From Trinickia sp. Y13 (GTDB taxonomy: Bacteria; Pseudomonadota; Gammaproteobacteria; Burkholderiales; Burkholderiaceae): a stretch of 64,000 bases of DNA. The position numbers and the translations under genes are program-made. Positions 54,222-62,264 of the stretch are shown piece by piece. Each line of letters opens with the position of its first letter. Position 1 is the stretch's first letter. Location of the stretch: assembly GCF_029522115.1 (NCBI RefSeq), contig NZ_JAKWFK010000004.1, positions 186,001 to 250,000 on the forward strand, written 5' to 3'. The notes under the pieces are model-generated. The model searched no databases, was not told where the DNA came from, and worked only from the letters and a program-made list of their open reading frames with translations.

Positions 54222-54236
54222 GAACGAATATCGTTC
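54222..54236. promoter_or_regulatory. Palindrome 2 in the lysR/nmrA divergent region
   Basis: GAACGA-ATA-TCGTTC has perfect 6-bp arms and a 3-nt centre, about 56 bp upstream of the NmrA-type start. It would suit an activator-contact or operator site. Confidence 0.5.
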
Positions 54237-54292
54237 ATTCCGCCGGGCCGACAAACGACGGCCCTTCAATCACCGAATCAAGGAGAAACATC

Positions 54293-55171
54293 ATGGCTAT
54301 TCTCGTGACGGGCGCTACCGGCGTCGTGGGTTCGCAAGTTATCGCGCATTTGCAGAACGAGGGCGCGCACGTGCGTGCGCTGACGCGCTCGCCGGAAAAA
54401 GCGAAGTTCGAAGGCAACGTTACGCCGGTGAAAGGCGAGATCGCCGATATCGCCGCCATGCGCGCGGCGATGCGGGGCATCGACACGTTGTTTCTGCTCG
54501 TTCCAAACGCGGCCGACGAACTGACGCAAGCGTTGCAAGCAATGAGTATCGCGCGCGAAGCGGGCGTGAAAGGGATCGTGTATCTGTCGGTATTCAAAGG
54601 CGCCGAGTACGTCGACGTACCGCATTTCACGAGCAAACATACGGTTGAACGGATGGTCGAGGAGATGGATCTTCCTGCGACGGTGCTGCGTCCCGCGTAT
54701 TTCATGCAGAACGATGTCCGGCAGAAAGAGGCGCTGCTCGGGCATGGCATTTATGGCATGCCGATCGGAAACAAGGGCATTTCGATGGTGGACGTGCGCG
54801 ACATCGGCGACGCAGCCGCTCGCGAGTTGCTGCGTCGTGCGCGATCCGCCGCGCCGTTGCCGCGCGTGACGTTCGATCTGGTCGGGCCGGACGCGCTCAC
54901 GTCGGATGCGATTCGCGCAATTTGGGCCGATGCGTTGCAGCGCCCGGTTCGTTATGCCGGCGACGATCTGGACGCGCTCGAAGCGCAACTCAAACCGTTC
55001 ACCCCCGACTGGCTCGTGTACGACATCCGCTTGATGATGCAGCGCTACCAGCAGGACGGCGCCGTGGCTACCTCTCGCGAAATCGATTCGTTCAGCGCTT
55101 TATTGGGGCGCGCTCCGCGCTCGTATCGGGACTTCGCGCAAGCCACCGCAGCAACATGGTCGTCTAGTTGA
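54293..55171 (+). CDS. NmrA-type atypical SDR (NAD(P)H-binding protein)
   Basis: The product has 292 residues. It begins MAILVTGATGVVGSQVIAHL, the NAD(P)-binding GATGxxG form. KGIVYLSVFKGAEYVDVPHF, the HTVERMVEEMDLPATVLRPA block and a C-terminal substrate part follow. The Tyr/Lys pair of classical SDRs is replaced, as in the NmrA/HSCARG and QOR2 group, which act as redox sensors or quinone reductases. The AGGAG ribosome site is good. It is likely regulated by the divergent LysR protein. Confidence 0.9.
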   Translation: MAILVTGATGVVGSQVIAHLQNEGAHVRALTRSPEKAKFEGNVTPVKGEIADIAAMRAAMRGIDTLFLLVPNAADELTQALQAMSIAREAGVKGIVYLSVFKGAEYVDVPHFTSKHTVERMVEEMDLPATVLRPAYFMQNDVRQKEALLGHGIYGMPIGNKGISMVDVRDIGDAAARELLRRARSAAPLPRVTFDLVGPDALTSDAIRAIWADALQRPVRYAGDDLDALEAQLKPFTPDWLVYDIRLMMQRYQQDGAVATSREIDSFSALLGRAPRSYRDFAQATAATWSSS

Positions 55172-55245
55172 AGCACCGGCGATGAAGGTCACGCGTCGAC
55201 GCATCGAACGCGCGACCCTCGGCAGGGCAAAGCGGCGGCGAGGCG

Positions 55246-55893
55246 TCACGACCTCGTAGCCGCTGCGCGTTCCTCGGCGTGCTCGCGCATTTCCGCACCG
55301 GACTGACGAAGGATATGCACTGCGGACGTCGACGCGAGGATCGAGATCACTGCGGCAACGGCCAGATCCGGCCATGCCGATCCAGTCCCGAACACGCCGA
55401 GCGCGGCCAGCAACACCGCGATGTTGCCGAGGACGTCGTTGCGGGTGCACAGCCAAACGCTGCGCATGTTGCTATCGCCTTCCCGATAGCGAAACAGCAG
55501 CGCAGCCACCATGCCGTTCGCCAGAAGCGCGCAGGCGCCGACCACTCCCATGGTAGGCACGCTCGGCACGCGCCCTGTGAAGAAGTGCCAAGCCGCCAGC
55601 GCCAATACCCAGACGCCGAACGCGAGCATCGTTGCCGCTTTGAGCCGCGAGGCGCGCGCACGCACGCCCAGATTCATGCCCAGCACCGCCAAGCTGATGC
55701 CGTAGTTAGCGGCGTCGCCAAGAAAGTCGAGCGAATCGGCCAATAGCGACACCGACCCGCCACGAAGGCCCGACAACACTTCGACGACGAACATCGTGCA
55801 ATTGATCACGAGCGCAATCCAAAGCAGCCGGCGATAGCCTTCGCGCCGCGGGTTCAGTTGGTCGTCGCAATGGTGACAGCAATCACCGGGCAT
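55246..55893 (-). CDS. Short cation-diffusion-facilitator-like metal exporter
   Basis: The product has 215 residues, shorter than classical CDF (~300) because the C-terminal cytoplasmic domain is missing. A Cys/His N-terminus (CCHHCDD) precedes six hydrophobic segments. The helix-2 metal site reads LLADSLDFLGDAANYG (DxxxD). The helix-5 site, normally HxxxD, reads RNDVLGNIAVL, so the site is altered. This short form is known beside MerR regulators. It is divergent from a MerR gene whose operator overlaps this gene's promoter, which strongly suggests heavy-metal or cobalt/zinc-type export. Confidence 0.85.
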   Translation of the reverse strand: MPGDCCHHCDDQLNPRREGYRRLLWIALVINCTMFVVEVLSGLRGGSVSLLADSLDFLGDAANYGISLAVLGMNLGVRARASRLKAATMLAFGVWVLALAAWHFFTGRVPSVPTMGVVGACALLANGMVAALLFRYREGDSNMRSVWLCTRNDVLGNIAVLLAALGVFGTGSAWPDLAVAAVISILASTSAVHILRQSGAEMREHAEERAAATRS

Positions 55894-55929
55894 AGCCCCT
55901 CTCCATAGATCCCGAAACGCGTATCCTGA

Positions 55930-55953
55930 ACCCTGTAGTCACTACAGGGTCAA
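55930..55953 (-). promoter_or_regulatory. MerR-type operator and promoter of the metal exporter
   Basis: Perfect 10-bp arms (ACCCTGTAGT / ACTACAGGGT) around one base occupy 55930-55950. On the minus strand a -35 TTGACC (55953-55948) is followed by a long, ~19-nt spacer filled by the palindrome, then a weak -10 (CAGGAT). A palindrome inside an over-long spacer is the hallmark of promoters twisted by MerR-family activators (CadR/PbrR/ZntR type). Confidence 0.9.
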
Positions 55954-55956
55954 GCC

Positions 55957-56436
55957 ATGACGGCAACGTATTCCATTGGCACATTGAGCGAATTGTCTGG
56001 CGTCAACGTCGAGACCATCCGCTACTACGAGAAGGTTGGTGTATTGCCCGCCGTCAGTCGGGCCAGCAATGGGTACCGCCAGTACGACGACACCTCCGTC
56101 GATCGCCTGGCGTTCATTCGACGCGGCCGCGAACTGGGCTTCACCATCGATGAGATTCGCGATCTGATCTCACTCGCGCATCATCCCGACCAGCTGTGCG
56201 CAGACGCCGATCGCATGACGCGTGCCCATCTCGCAGACATAGAAGGCAAAATCCGTGACCTCCAGCGGATGCGGCGCGCACTGCTGCGAGCGGCCGACTG
56301 CCACAGCCAGACGGCGGAGCACTGCGAACTACTGCAGGCACTCGGCGCTGCCGCTGCGAGGAGGCGAAAGACATCATTGGCGCCTGGTGGTCGAAAGGTA
56401 CCCGGGTCGTCACCGAATTCGACGAAGCCACGTTGA
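55957..56436 (+). CDS. MerR-family metal-responsive regulator (CadR/PbrR/ZntR-like)
   Basis: The product has 159 residues. The N-terminal HTH and wing are YSIGTLSELSGVNVETIRYY and NGYRQYDDTSVDRLAFIRRG. The dimerisation helix follows (IEGKIRDLQRMRRALLRAAD). Metal Cys candidates are one near residue 80 (DQLCADAD) and two in the C-terminal loop DCHSQTAEHCELLQ. The last ~30 residues are Arg/Ser/Pro-rich and look non-conserved, so the end may be altered by drift. Its start lies 6 bp from the operator, so its own message must be nearly leaderless or start further upstream. Confidence 0.92.
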   Translation: MTATYSIGTLSELSGVNVETIRYYEKVGVLPAVSRASNGYRQYDDTSVDRLAFIRRGRELGFTIDEIRDLISLAHHPDQLCADADRMTRAHLADIEGKIRDLQRMRRALLRAADCHSQTAEHCELLQALGAAAARRRKTSLAPGGRKVPGSSPNSTKPR

Positions 56437-56454
56437 ACTTCGCTTCCGGATTGC

Positions 56455-57078
56455 CTACCCCTTGCCCACTTGCTTGCCCCGATTGCGCGCCGTACCGCCG
56501 CCAGTCGCAGGCGCACCCAAGGTAGCGAGAATCCGATCGCGGCAAACCGTCAGAATCTCATCTGCCAGCAGCGAATCGTCCGGGCAAGCGCGCGACATGA
56601 CGAGGGCGCCTACCGCCTGCGCGAAGATGCCGATGAACTTGGCCCGCGCCTTGGCTGCGTCCTCGCCATCGAGCGACGAACCGTGGCCATTCAATGCGAC
56701 CAGCAAGTCCTCGATGCCCTCGGCAAACGTCGCGCGGACCGCTTCCGACTGGCGCGCGGCATCGCCTCCCAACGCCGCCATCGTGCAGCCGGTCGCACGC
56801 GTGTCGCGGTGCTCGCGCGAGAGGTAAAGCCGCACGAACTCAGATGGGTCCAAGCCGGCGCTCAGCGCCGCAGTCTGCGCGATGCCGCAGGCAGCCGATT
56901 CCGCCATCAAGTCGGCCTTTGAGCCGAAGTGTTTATAAAAACCGCCGTGAGTGAAGCCGGCGGCCGCCATCAGATCGGCTACGCCAACCCCATCGTAGCC
57001 GCGCTCGCGAAACAGCGCGGACGCCGTCTCGACGACGTGCGCCCGATTGGCCTGCGCCTGTGCCTTGGTGACCTTCAT
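56455..57078 (-). CDS. TetR-family regulator
   Basis: The product has 207 residues. The HTH is VVETASALFRERGYDGVGVA, then DLMAAAGFTHGGFYKHFGSKADL. The C-terminal domain (GCTMAALGGDAARQSEAVRA) is the AcrR/RutR-like type that often controls an adjacent SDR. It is divergent from the SDR gene at 57271 with a 192-bp gap holding a TTGATG / CATCAA inverted repeat. The start at 57078 was chosen over an upstream codon without a ribosome site. Confidence 0.9.
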   Translation of the reverse strand: MKVTKAQAQANRAHVVETASALFRERGYDGVGVADLMAAAGFTHGGFYKHFGSKADLMAESAACGIAQTAALSAGLDPSEFVRLYLSREHRDTRATGCTMAALGGDAARQSEAVRATFAEGIEDLLVALNGHGSSLDGEDAAKARAKFIGIFAQAVGALVMSRACPDDSLLADEILTVCRDRILATLGAPATGGGTARNRGKQVGKG

Positions 57079-57125
57079 TTCTAGACCGCCGTGAGCAGAT
57101 GTCTGCGGAAAAACCTCACTATACA

Positions 57126-57145
57126 TTGATGTCGACCATCATCAA
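57126..57145. promoter_or_regulatory. Inverted repeat between the TetR and SDR genes
   Basis: TTGATG and CATCAA, perfect 6-bp arms with an 8-nt centre, lie 48 bp upstream of the TetR start in an AT-rich stretch. It is a candidate operator for the divergent pair. Confidence 0.4.
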
Positions 57146-57270
57146 AGTCTTGACTATTTTGATTATGATCATCATCATTGTGTCGTTGTCGTCGATCACC
57201 CTGCTGCGGCGGCCGCGTTTTTGCCGCCGCTTTCGCCCCTTCCGAACAATGCTTGAAAAGGAAATTTCTC

Positions 57271-58059
57271 ATGACCACGCTTTCGACCGTCCTCGTCACC
57301 GGCGCCTCCAGCGGCATCGGCGCCACTTACGCCGAGCGCTTCGCCCGCCGCGGCCATGACCTCGTGCTCGTCGCCCGCGACAAGAGCCGCCTCGACGCGT
57401 TGGCGGCGCGCCTGCGTGAAGCTCACGGAGTCGGCGTCGACGTGCTGCAAGCCGATCTCACTAGCCCGGCCGATGTGTCCGCTGTCGAAACGCGCCTGCG
57501 CGACGACGCTCGCATCGGCATTCTCGTGAACAATGCCGGCATCGCTCAAACCGGCGGCTTCCAGCAGCAAAGCGCGCAGGACATCGAGCGCCTGATCGCG
57601 CTCAACGTCACCGCACTGACGCGGCTCGCGGGTGCGGTTGCGTCGCGCTTCGCGCAGTCGGGTGCCGGCGCGATCGTCAACATCGGCTCCGTCGTCGCTT
57701 TGGCGCCCGAGTTCGGCATGTCGATTTACGGCGCCTCGAAGGCCTTCGTGCTCTTTCTGTCGCAAGGCCTGCACTTGGAGCTCTCGCCCAAGGGCGTCTA
57801 CGTGCAGGCGGTGTTGCCGGCAACGACGCGCACCGAAATTTGGGAGCGCGCCGGCATCGACGTCAACGCGCTTCCCGAGGTGATGGAAGTCGGTGAACTG
57901 GTCGATGCGGCGCTGGTGGGGTTCGATCGCCGTGAACTCGTGACCATCCCGCCGTTGCACGTCGCCGAACGCTGGGATGCGCTCGATGGCGCCCGCCAAG
58001 GATTGCTGGGGGACATTCGGCAATCGCAAGCGGCCGAACGCTATCGAACCGAAGCCTGA
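57271..58059 (+). CDS. Classical short-chain dehydrogenase/reductase
   Basis: The product has 262 residues. The cofactor motif is VLVTGASSGIGATYAERFA, with NNAGIAQTGGF after strand 4. The active site has Ser in NIGSVVAL and Tyr-Lys in SIYGASKAFVL. VARDKSRLD after strand 2 suggests NADP. The start at 57271 follows AAGGAAA. It is likely repressed by the divergent TetR protein and induced by its substrate, which is unknown. Confidence 0.92.
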   Translation: MTTLSTVLVTGASSGIGATYAERFARRGHDLVLVARDKSRLDALAARLREAHGVGVDVLQADLTSPADVSAVETRLRDDARIGILVNNAGIAQTGGFQQQSAQDIERLIALNVTALTRLAGAVASRFAQSGAGAIVNIGSVVALAPEFGMSIYGASKAFVLFLSQGLHLELSPKGVYVQAVLPATTRTEIWERAGIDVNALPEVMEVGELVDAALVGFDRRELVTIPPLHVAERWDALDGARQGLLGDIRQSQAAERYRTEA

Positions 58060-58179
58060 CCAGCGCGGGGCTGTCGCGAATTAAGTCGTGTCATGCGTTG
58101 CTCGCGGCTGCAAGCCGGACTTGCCTGAACCTTCTCGCCACCTACAACGAGAACCTCGTCACACCGGAGTCGAAGCAAC

Positions 58180-59181
58180 ATGAAAGCGCTCACATTCAAA
58201 CGCTATGGCAAGACACCCGAGATCGGCTTGACCGAAATCGCAAGACCACGCCCCGCACCACACGAGCTTCTGGTGGAAGTCCATGCGGCGGGATTGAACC
58301 CCATCGACACGATGATCCCGAAGGGGACGTTCAAACCGATCTTGAAGTTCGAGTTCCCCGCCACGCTGGGCAGCGATCTCGCGGGCGTCGTGATCGAAGT
58401 TGGTAGCGGCGTGACACGCTTCAAACCCGGCGATGCCGTCTTCGCCAGCGTGTTCGATCTCGGCACGGGGGCCATCGCCGAATTCGCCGTCGTGCCGGAA
58501 AGCGCGGCGGCGCCCAAGCCTATTAATCTGGACTTCGTACAAGCGGCTGCTGTCCCCATGGTCGGGCTCACTTCATGGCAAGCGCTGAAGGAACGGGCCG
58601 GCCTGCTGCCCGGCCAAAAGGTTTTCATTCCAGCTGGTTCGGGCGGTATCGGCACATTTGCGATCCAACTCGCAAAATACTTTGGCGCGCATGTGGGAAC
58701 GAACACGAGCACGGCCAATGTCGAACTGGTGCGCAGCCTGGGCGCGGACGAAGTGATCGACTACAAGAAGCACGCATTCGAGCAAGCGTTGAGCGGCTAT
58801 GACATCGTGCTCGGCACCCTTCGAGGCGACGCGATCGAAAAATCGCTTGGCATCCTCGCGAAGCGAGGCAAGATTGTTTCGCTCGTCGGTCCGCTCGACG
58901 CAGCATTCGCGCGCACCCGCCGGCTCGGCTTCGTCTTCCGGCTCATATTCGCACTCATGAGTCGCAAGATCATGCGCCTTGCGAGCAAGCGCGGCGTCAG
59001 CTATTCGTTTCTATTCTTGCGCCCCGATGGCGCTCAACTCGCGAAGATAGGCCAGTTGCTCGAAGCAGAACGGATTCGGCCGGTAATCGACCGGGTCTTC
59101 CCGTTCGAGCAAGCGAAGCAAGCGCTAGACTATCTAGCGCGGGGACGCGCCAAGGGGAAAGTCGTCGTCAGCCTAAAGTGA
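58180..59181 (+). CDS. Zinc-independent quinone oxidoreductase-like MDR enzyme
   Basis: The product has 333 residues. It starts MKALTFKRYGKTPEIGLTEI and has GSDLAGVVIEVGSGVTRFKP, the cofactor motif FIPAGSGGIGTFAIQLAKYF and the end RAKGKVVVSLK. Zinc ligands of alcohol dehydrogenases are absent, so it belongs to the QOR/enone-reductase branch using NADPH. It follows the SDR by 120 bp on the same strand and may share its control. Confidence 0.92.
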   Translation: MKALTFKRYGKTPEIGLTEIARPRPAPHELLVEVHAAGLNPIDTMIPKGTFKPILKFEFPATLGSDLAGVVIEVGSGVTRFKPGDAVFASVFDLGTGAIAEFAVVPESAAAPKPINLDFVQAAAVPMVGLTSWQALKERAGLLPGQKVFIPAGSGGIGTFAIQLAKYFGAHVGTNTSTANVELVRSLGADEVIDYKKHAFEQALSGYDIVLGTLRGDAIEKSLGILAKRGKIVSLVGPLDAAFARTRRLGFVFRLIFALMSRKIMRLASKRGVSYSFLFLRPDGAQLAKIGQLLEAERIRPVIDRVFPFEQAKQALDYLARGRAKGKVVVSLK

Positions 59182-59370
59182 GGAGCAACGGCGCGGCACG
59201 GGAGCCGAAGCGGCTTGCGTGCTCATCTACGTCAACGCATGAGGACTGATCTAGGCGGCACCGGCAATGGCAACGTCGGTGTTCATCTGCTCGACATGCT
59301 ACAAAGTGCGGCAAAAGGGGCGGGACGTCAGCCTCGGACCGCACCTGTCTTCGGCGGGTTCGTCAGCCCA

Positions 59371-60291
59371 TCATCGAATACTCGATTCGCGCTGCTTCAC
59401 GTGATCGATGAAGGCCCGCAGCTTCGGCATCATCTGCCGGCGGCTCGGGTAGTAGAGAAACACGCCCGGCGTCATCGGCGCGAACGGCTCGAGGACATGC
59501 ACCAGCTTGTCCGCTGCCAGCGCTTCAGCGGCTATCGGCTCGGGCACTTGAGCCAGCCCGACGCCTTCGAGGGCCGCGCCCAGCATCGTGGAAAAATCGC
59601 TGGCGATGAGCGGTCCGGCTACCGCGATCTCGATCGGCTGTTCGTTGTCATTGAACGACCACAGCGCCAGAGCGCCGCTCGATCGCCGCCAGCGCACGCA
59701 GGCGTGCCCGCGTAAATCGTCGATCCGTTCGGGCCGCGGGCGCTCCGCGAAGTAGGCAGGGCTTCCCACGACGATGAGACGAAGCGGCGGCGTCAGCGGT
59801 ATGGCCACCATGTCAGGTTCGACGAATTGCCCCAGCCGAATACCGGCATCGAATCCTTCCGCGGCAAGATCGGTCAACTCCTTGCTGACGGCGATCTCCA
59901 CTTCGATCTCTGGATACGCCTGGCAGAAGGTCGCGATAAGCGGTTCGAGCAGAATCGGCACCGCCGCCCGCGGCACTGAAAGCCGCAACAATCCGCTAGG
60001 CCGCTGACCCAGCCCGCGCGCAAGCTCGCTGGCGGCGAGCAGTTCCTCGAAGGCGGGCTTCGCTTGCGAAAGGAACCGCTCACCCGCTTCGGTCAAGCCG
60101 ACGCTGCGCGTGGTGCGGATGAAAAGCGCGGCGCCAATGCGCGCCTCCAGTACGCGCACCGCCTGGCTGACGGCCGAAGGCGTCATGCCCAGTTCCGCCG
60201 CCGCCCGGCGAAAACTGCGATGCCGAGCGACGCTGAGGAACACCTCCACGCCATCGAGCGCGCCCTGCCTGACTGTGAAATTGCGCTTCAT
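59371..60291 (-). CDS. LysR-family regulator
   Basis: The product has 306 residues. The HTH is LDGVEVFLSVARHRSFRRAA, then MTPSAVSQAVRVLEARIGAALF. The effector domain follows with RLSVPRAAVPILLEPLIATF and GFDAGIRLGQFVEPDM. This is the CrgA/DsdC-like group next to small enzyme genes. It is divergent from the methyltransferase at 60422; the gap contains ATTGTGAGCAAT (60303-60314), an ATTG-N4-CAAT palindrome. Confidence 0.92.
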   Translation of the reverse strand: MKRNFTVRQGALDGVEVFLSVARHRSFRRAAAELGMTPSAVSQAVRVLEARIGAALFIRTTRSVGLTEAGERFLSQAKPAFEELLAASELARGLGQRPSGLLRLSVPRAAVPILLEPLIATFCQAYPEIEVEIAVSKELTDLAAEGFDAGIRLGQFVEPDMVAIPLTPPLRLIVVGSPAYFAERPRPERIDDLRGHACVRWRRSSGALALWSFNDNEQPIEIAVAGPLIASDFSTMLGAALEGVGLAQVPEPIAAEALAADKLVHVLEPFAPMTPGVFLYYPSRRQMMPKLRAFIDHVKQRESSIR

Positions 60292-60421
60292 AGCCCGTGC
60301 ACATTGTGAGCAATAGTCGCTCGCGAGGGGCCATGTTACACCTATGCCTGCAAGCGAGGCGGCGCCCGAACGTAGGCTCGAGCGCCTCGATACACGGCTG
60401 AAGCCATGGAGGAATCCCGCA

Positions 60422-61273
60422 ATGATCGATGCACTGAATGGCGTGCGCGAGCACTATCGCACGACCGGCTTGGCCGAGCGGCTCAAGGTTGCGCTGGCGG
60501 CCCTTGGGCCGGAGGAACAGCTGCTCATGCCACAACAACTGGGCGCCCTGGATCAGTTTCATACGCGAGGCCTTGCCGCCACCGCGGAACTTGCCAAATT
60601 GGCCGGTATCACCGCCGAGATGTCGGTGCTCGACGTGGGTTCGGGCGTCGGTGGCCCGGCCCGCTTCCTGGCCGCAACTTATGGCTGCCGGGTGACGGGC
60701 ATCGACCTCAGCGAACCGTTCGTGGATGCCGCACGTTACCTGACGCAGCGCACCGGCCAGAGCGAACGCGTGTCGTTCCGCGCCGCCAGCGCGTTGGCCC
60801 TTCCGTTCGACGACGGCGAATTCGATGTCGTATTGCTGCAGCATGTGGCGATGAACATCGCCGATCGGGTCGAGCTTTACCGCGAGATCGAACGCGTGCT
60901 GAAGCCGTCCGGCAGGTTCGCAACGTTCGACGTAGTGGCGAAGGACGGCGAGCCGCACTACCCCGTTCCCTGGGCGCGTACGCCGGCCACGAGCTTTCTC
61001 TTGACGGCCGATGCAACGCGCGCGGCGATCGAGCAGGCGGGTTTTCGGACATTGGTAGCGCAAGACGACACCGAAGCGGCCAAAGCCTGGATCGCTCAGT
61101 TGCGCGAGTCGGGGCCGCCGCCCGCGCCGAATCTCGGCGTTGTGATGGGGCCGGATTTCGCGCAGCTTGCCAGCAATCTGGGGCGAAATCTCATGGAAGG
61201 CCGTGTGGGTGTATTCACTGCAGTTTTCGAGGCCGCATCGTCGAAGAATTTCGCAGAAGGGGGGCAGCGCTGA
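60422..61273 (+). CDS. SAM-dependent class I methyltransferase
   Basis: The product has 283 residues. The SAM-binding motif I is VLDVGSGVGGPARFLAATYG, then GIDLSEPFVDAARYLTQRTG and FDVVLLQHVAMNI. The layout with the N-terminal YRTTGLAERLK and QFHTRGLAATAEL resembles small-molecule methyltransferases such as the sarcosine/dimethylglycine or tocopherol group; the acceptor is unknown. The start at 60422 has a GGAGGA ribosome site; earlier codons lack one. Confidence 0.9.
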   Translation: MIDALNGVREHYRTTGLAERLKVALAALGPEEQLLMPQQLGALDQFHTRGLAATAELAKLAGITAEMSVLDVGSGVGGPARFLAATYGCRVTGIDLSEPFVDAARYLTQRTGQSERVSFRAASALALPFDDGEFDVVLLQHVAMNIADRVELYREIERVLKPSGRFATFDVVAKDGEPHYPVPWARTPATSFLLTADATRAAIEQAGFRTLVAQDDTEAAKAWIAQLRESGPPPAPNLGVVMGPDFAQLASNLGRNLMEGRVGVFTAVFEAASSKNFAEGGQR

Positions 61274-61510
61274 GGCCTCCTACGGCGCTAAGCGGCAGTG
61301 TTCCGCTGTGCGCCGCACAGCGCACTGGAGCGCAGAGAATCGTTCGTCGAAGATGCACCGCGCCTGCGCGTCGACCGGCACGCCTCATCCGAATCACGCC
61401 ACAGTTGTCACTCTCCCCTGCCGCGGACGGGGTGGCACTCTATCCACGGTCACCAACCGATGCGCCAGAACCTACCGGCGCAAACATGACGCGACACGTG
61501 GAGAAACGAA

Positions 61511-62164
61511 ATGCAAAACATCGCCGTATGGGGTTTCAAGTGGATACCGCCTTTCGCCCAGGGGCTCGTGCGCGACTTGCGCGTTCGCTGGGCGCTCGAA
61601 GAGGCTGGGCTAGCCTATGAAAGCCGATGGATCGGCATCGACGAGTTGAAGACCGATGCCTATCGGCACAAGCATCCTTTCGGCATGGTGCCGGTGCTCG
61701 AGTCCGACGACGGCCTCTCGATCGAATCGGGCGCGATCGTCCACGCCATTGCGCAGCAGAGCGAGACCCTCCTGCCCGCCGATCTGCGCAATGTCACGCT
61801 CGCCTGGATGTTCACCGCGCTCAATACCGTGGAGCCGGTGGTCTGGAATCTCTTCACCATGGACGTGCTGCACCGTGACGAAGCGTGGGTGCCGTTGCGG
61901 CGTCCCGGCGCCGTAGACGAGGTCAAGACGCGATTGGCCGCGCTTTCCGACTGCCTTGCCGGTCGCGACTATCTGCTAGAGCGCTTCACGGCGGCCGACA
62001 TTCTGATGACGACCGTCCTGCGCTTCATCAGGCATACGGATCTCGTGGCCGAATTTGCGCCGCTCGATGCCTACGTCAAACGATGCGAAGCGCGGCCAGC
62101 CTTTCAGGCTGCCTTGCGTAATCAGATGGAAGGCTACGCGCGCAACGAGCCGGCAGCGGCCTGA
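61511..62164 (+). CDS. Glutathione S-transferase family protein
   Basis: The product has 217 residues. The N-terminal thioredoxin-like domain (VWGFKWIPPFAQGLVRDLRV) is followed by FGMVPVLESDDGLSIESGAI, the conserved cis-Pro and glutathione gamma-Glu contact segment. The C-terminal helical domain has the N-capping FTAADILMTTVL. It should conjugate or reduce electrophiles with glutathione. It follows the methyltransferase by 237 bp; that gap holds nothing I can assign. Confidence 0.92.
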   Translation: MQNIAVWGFKWIPPFAQGLVRDLRVRWALEEAGLAYESRWIGIDELKTDAYRHKHPFGMVPVLESDDGLSIESGAIVHAIAQQSETLLPADLRNVTLAWMFTALNTVEPVVWNLFTMDVLHRDEAWVPLRRPGAVDEVKTRLAALSDCLAGRDYLLERFTAADILMTTVLRFIRHTDLVAEFAPLDAYVKRCEARPAFQAALRNQMEGYARNEPAAA

Positions 62165-62176
62165 GCATGCAACAGC

Positions 62177-62206
62177 GCGGCCAAACGCCCGAAGGCGTTA
62201 GGCCGC
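62177..62206. terminator. Hairpin between convergent GST and carotenoid oxygenase genes
   Basis: 13-nt arms (GCGGCCAAACGCC / GGCGTTAGGCCGC) pair at 12 of 13 positions around a CGAA tetraloop. It starts 13 bp after the GST stop. There is no T-run, but a very stable stem between convergent genes is best read as a terminator. Confidence 0.7.
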
Positions 62207-62264
62207 TCATGACGGAAACCGAGTCGGCGAACCGCCGCAAGATTTCGCGGCAGCTTTGCGGTCG

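Noticed and set aside
55957-56436. Possible frameshift near the end of the MerR gene
   Set aside because: The last ~30 residues look non-conserved, but no alternative frame continues a MerR-like end, so I kept the frame as it stands.
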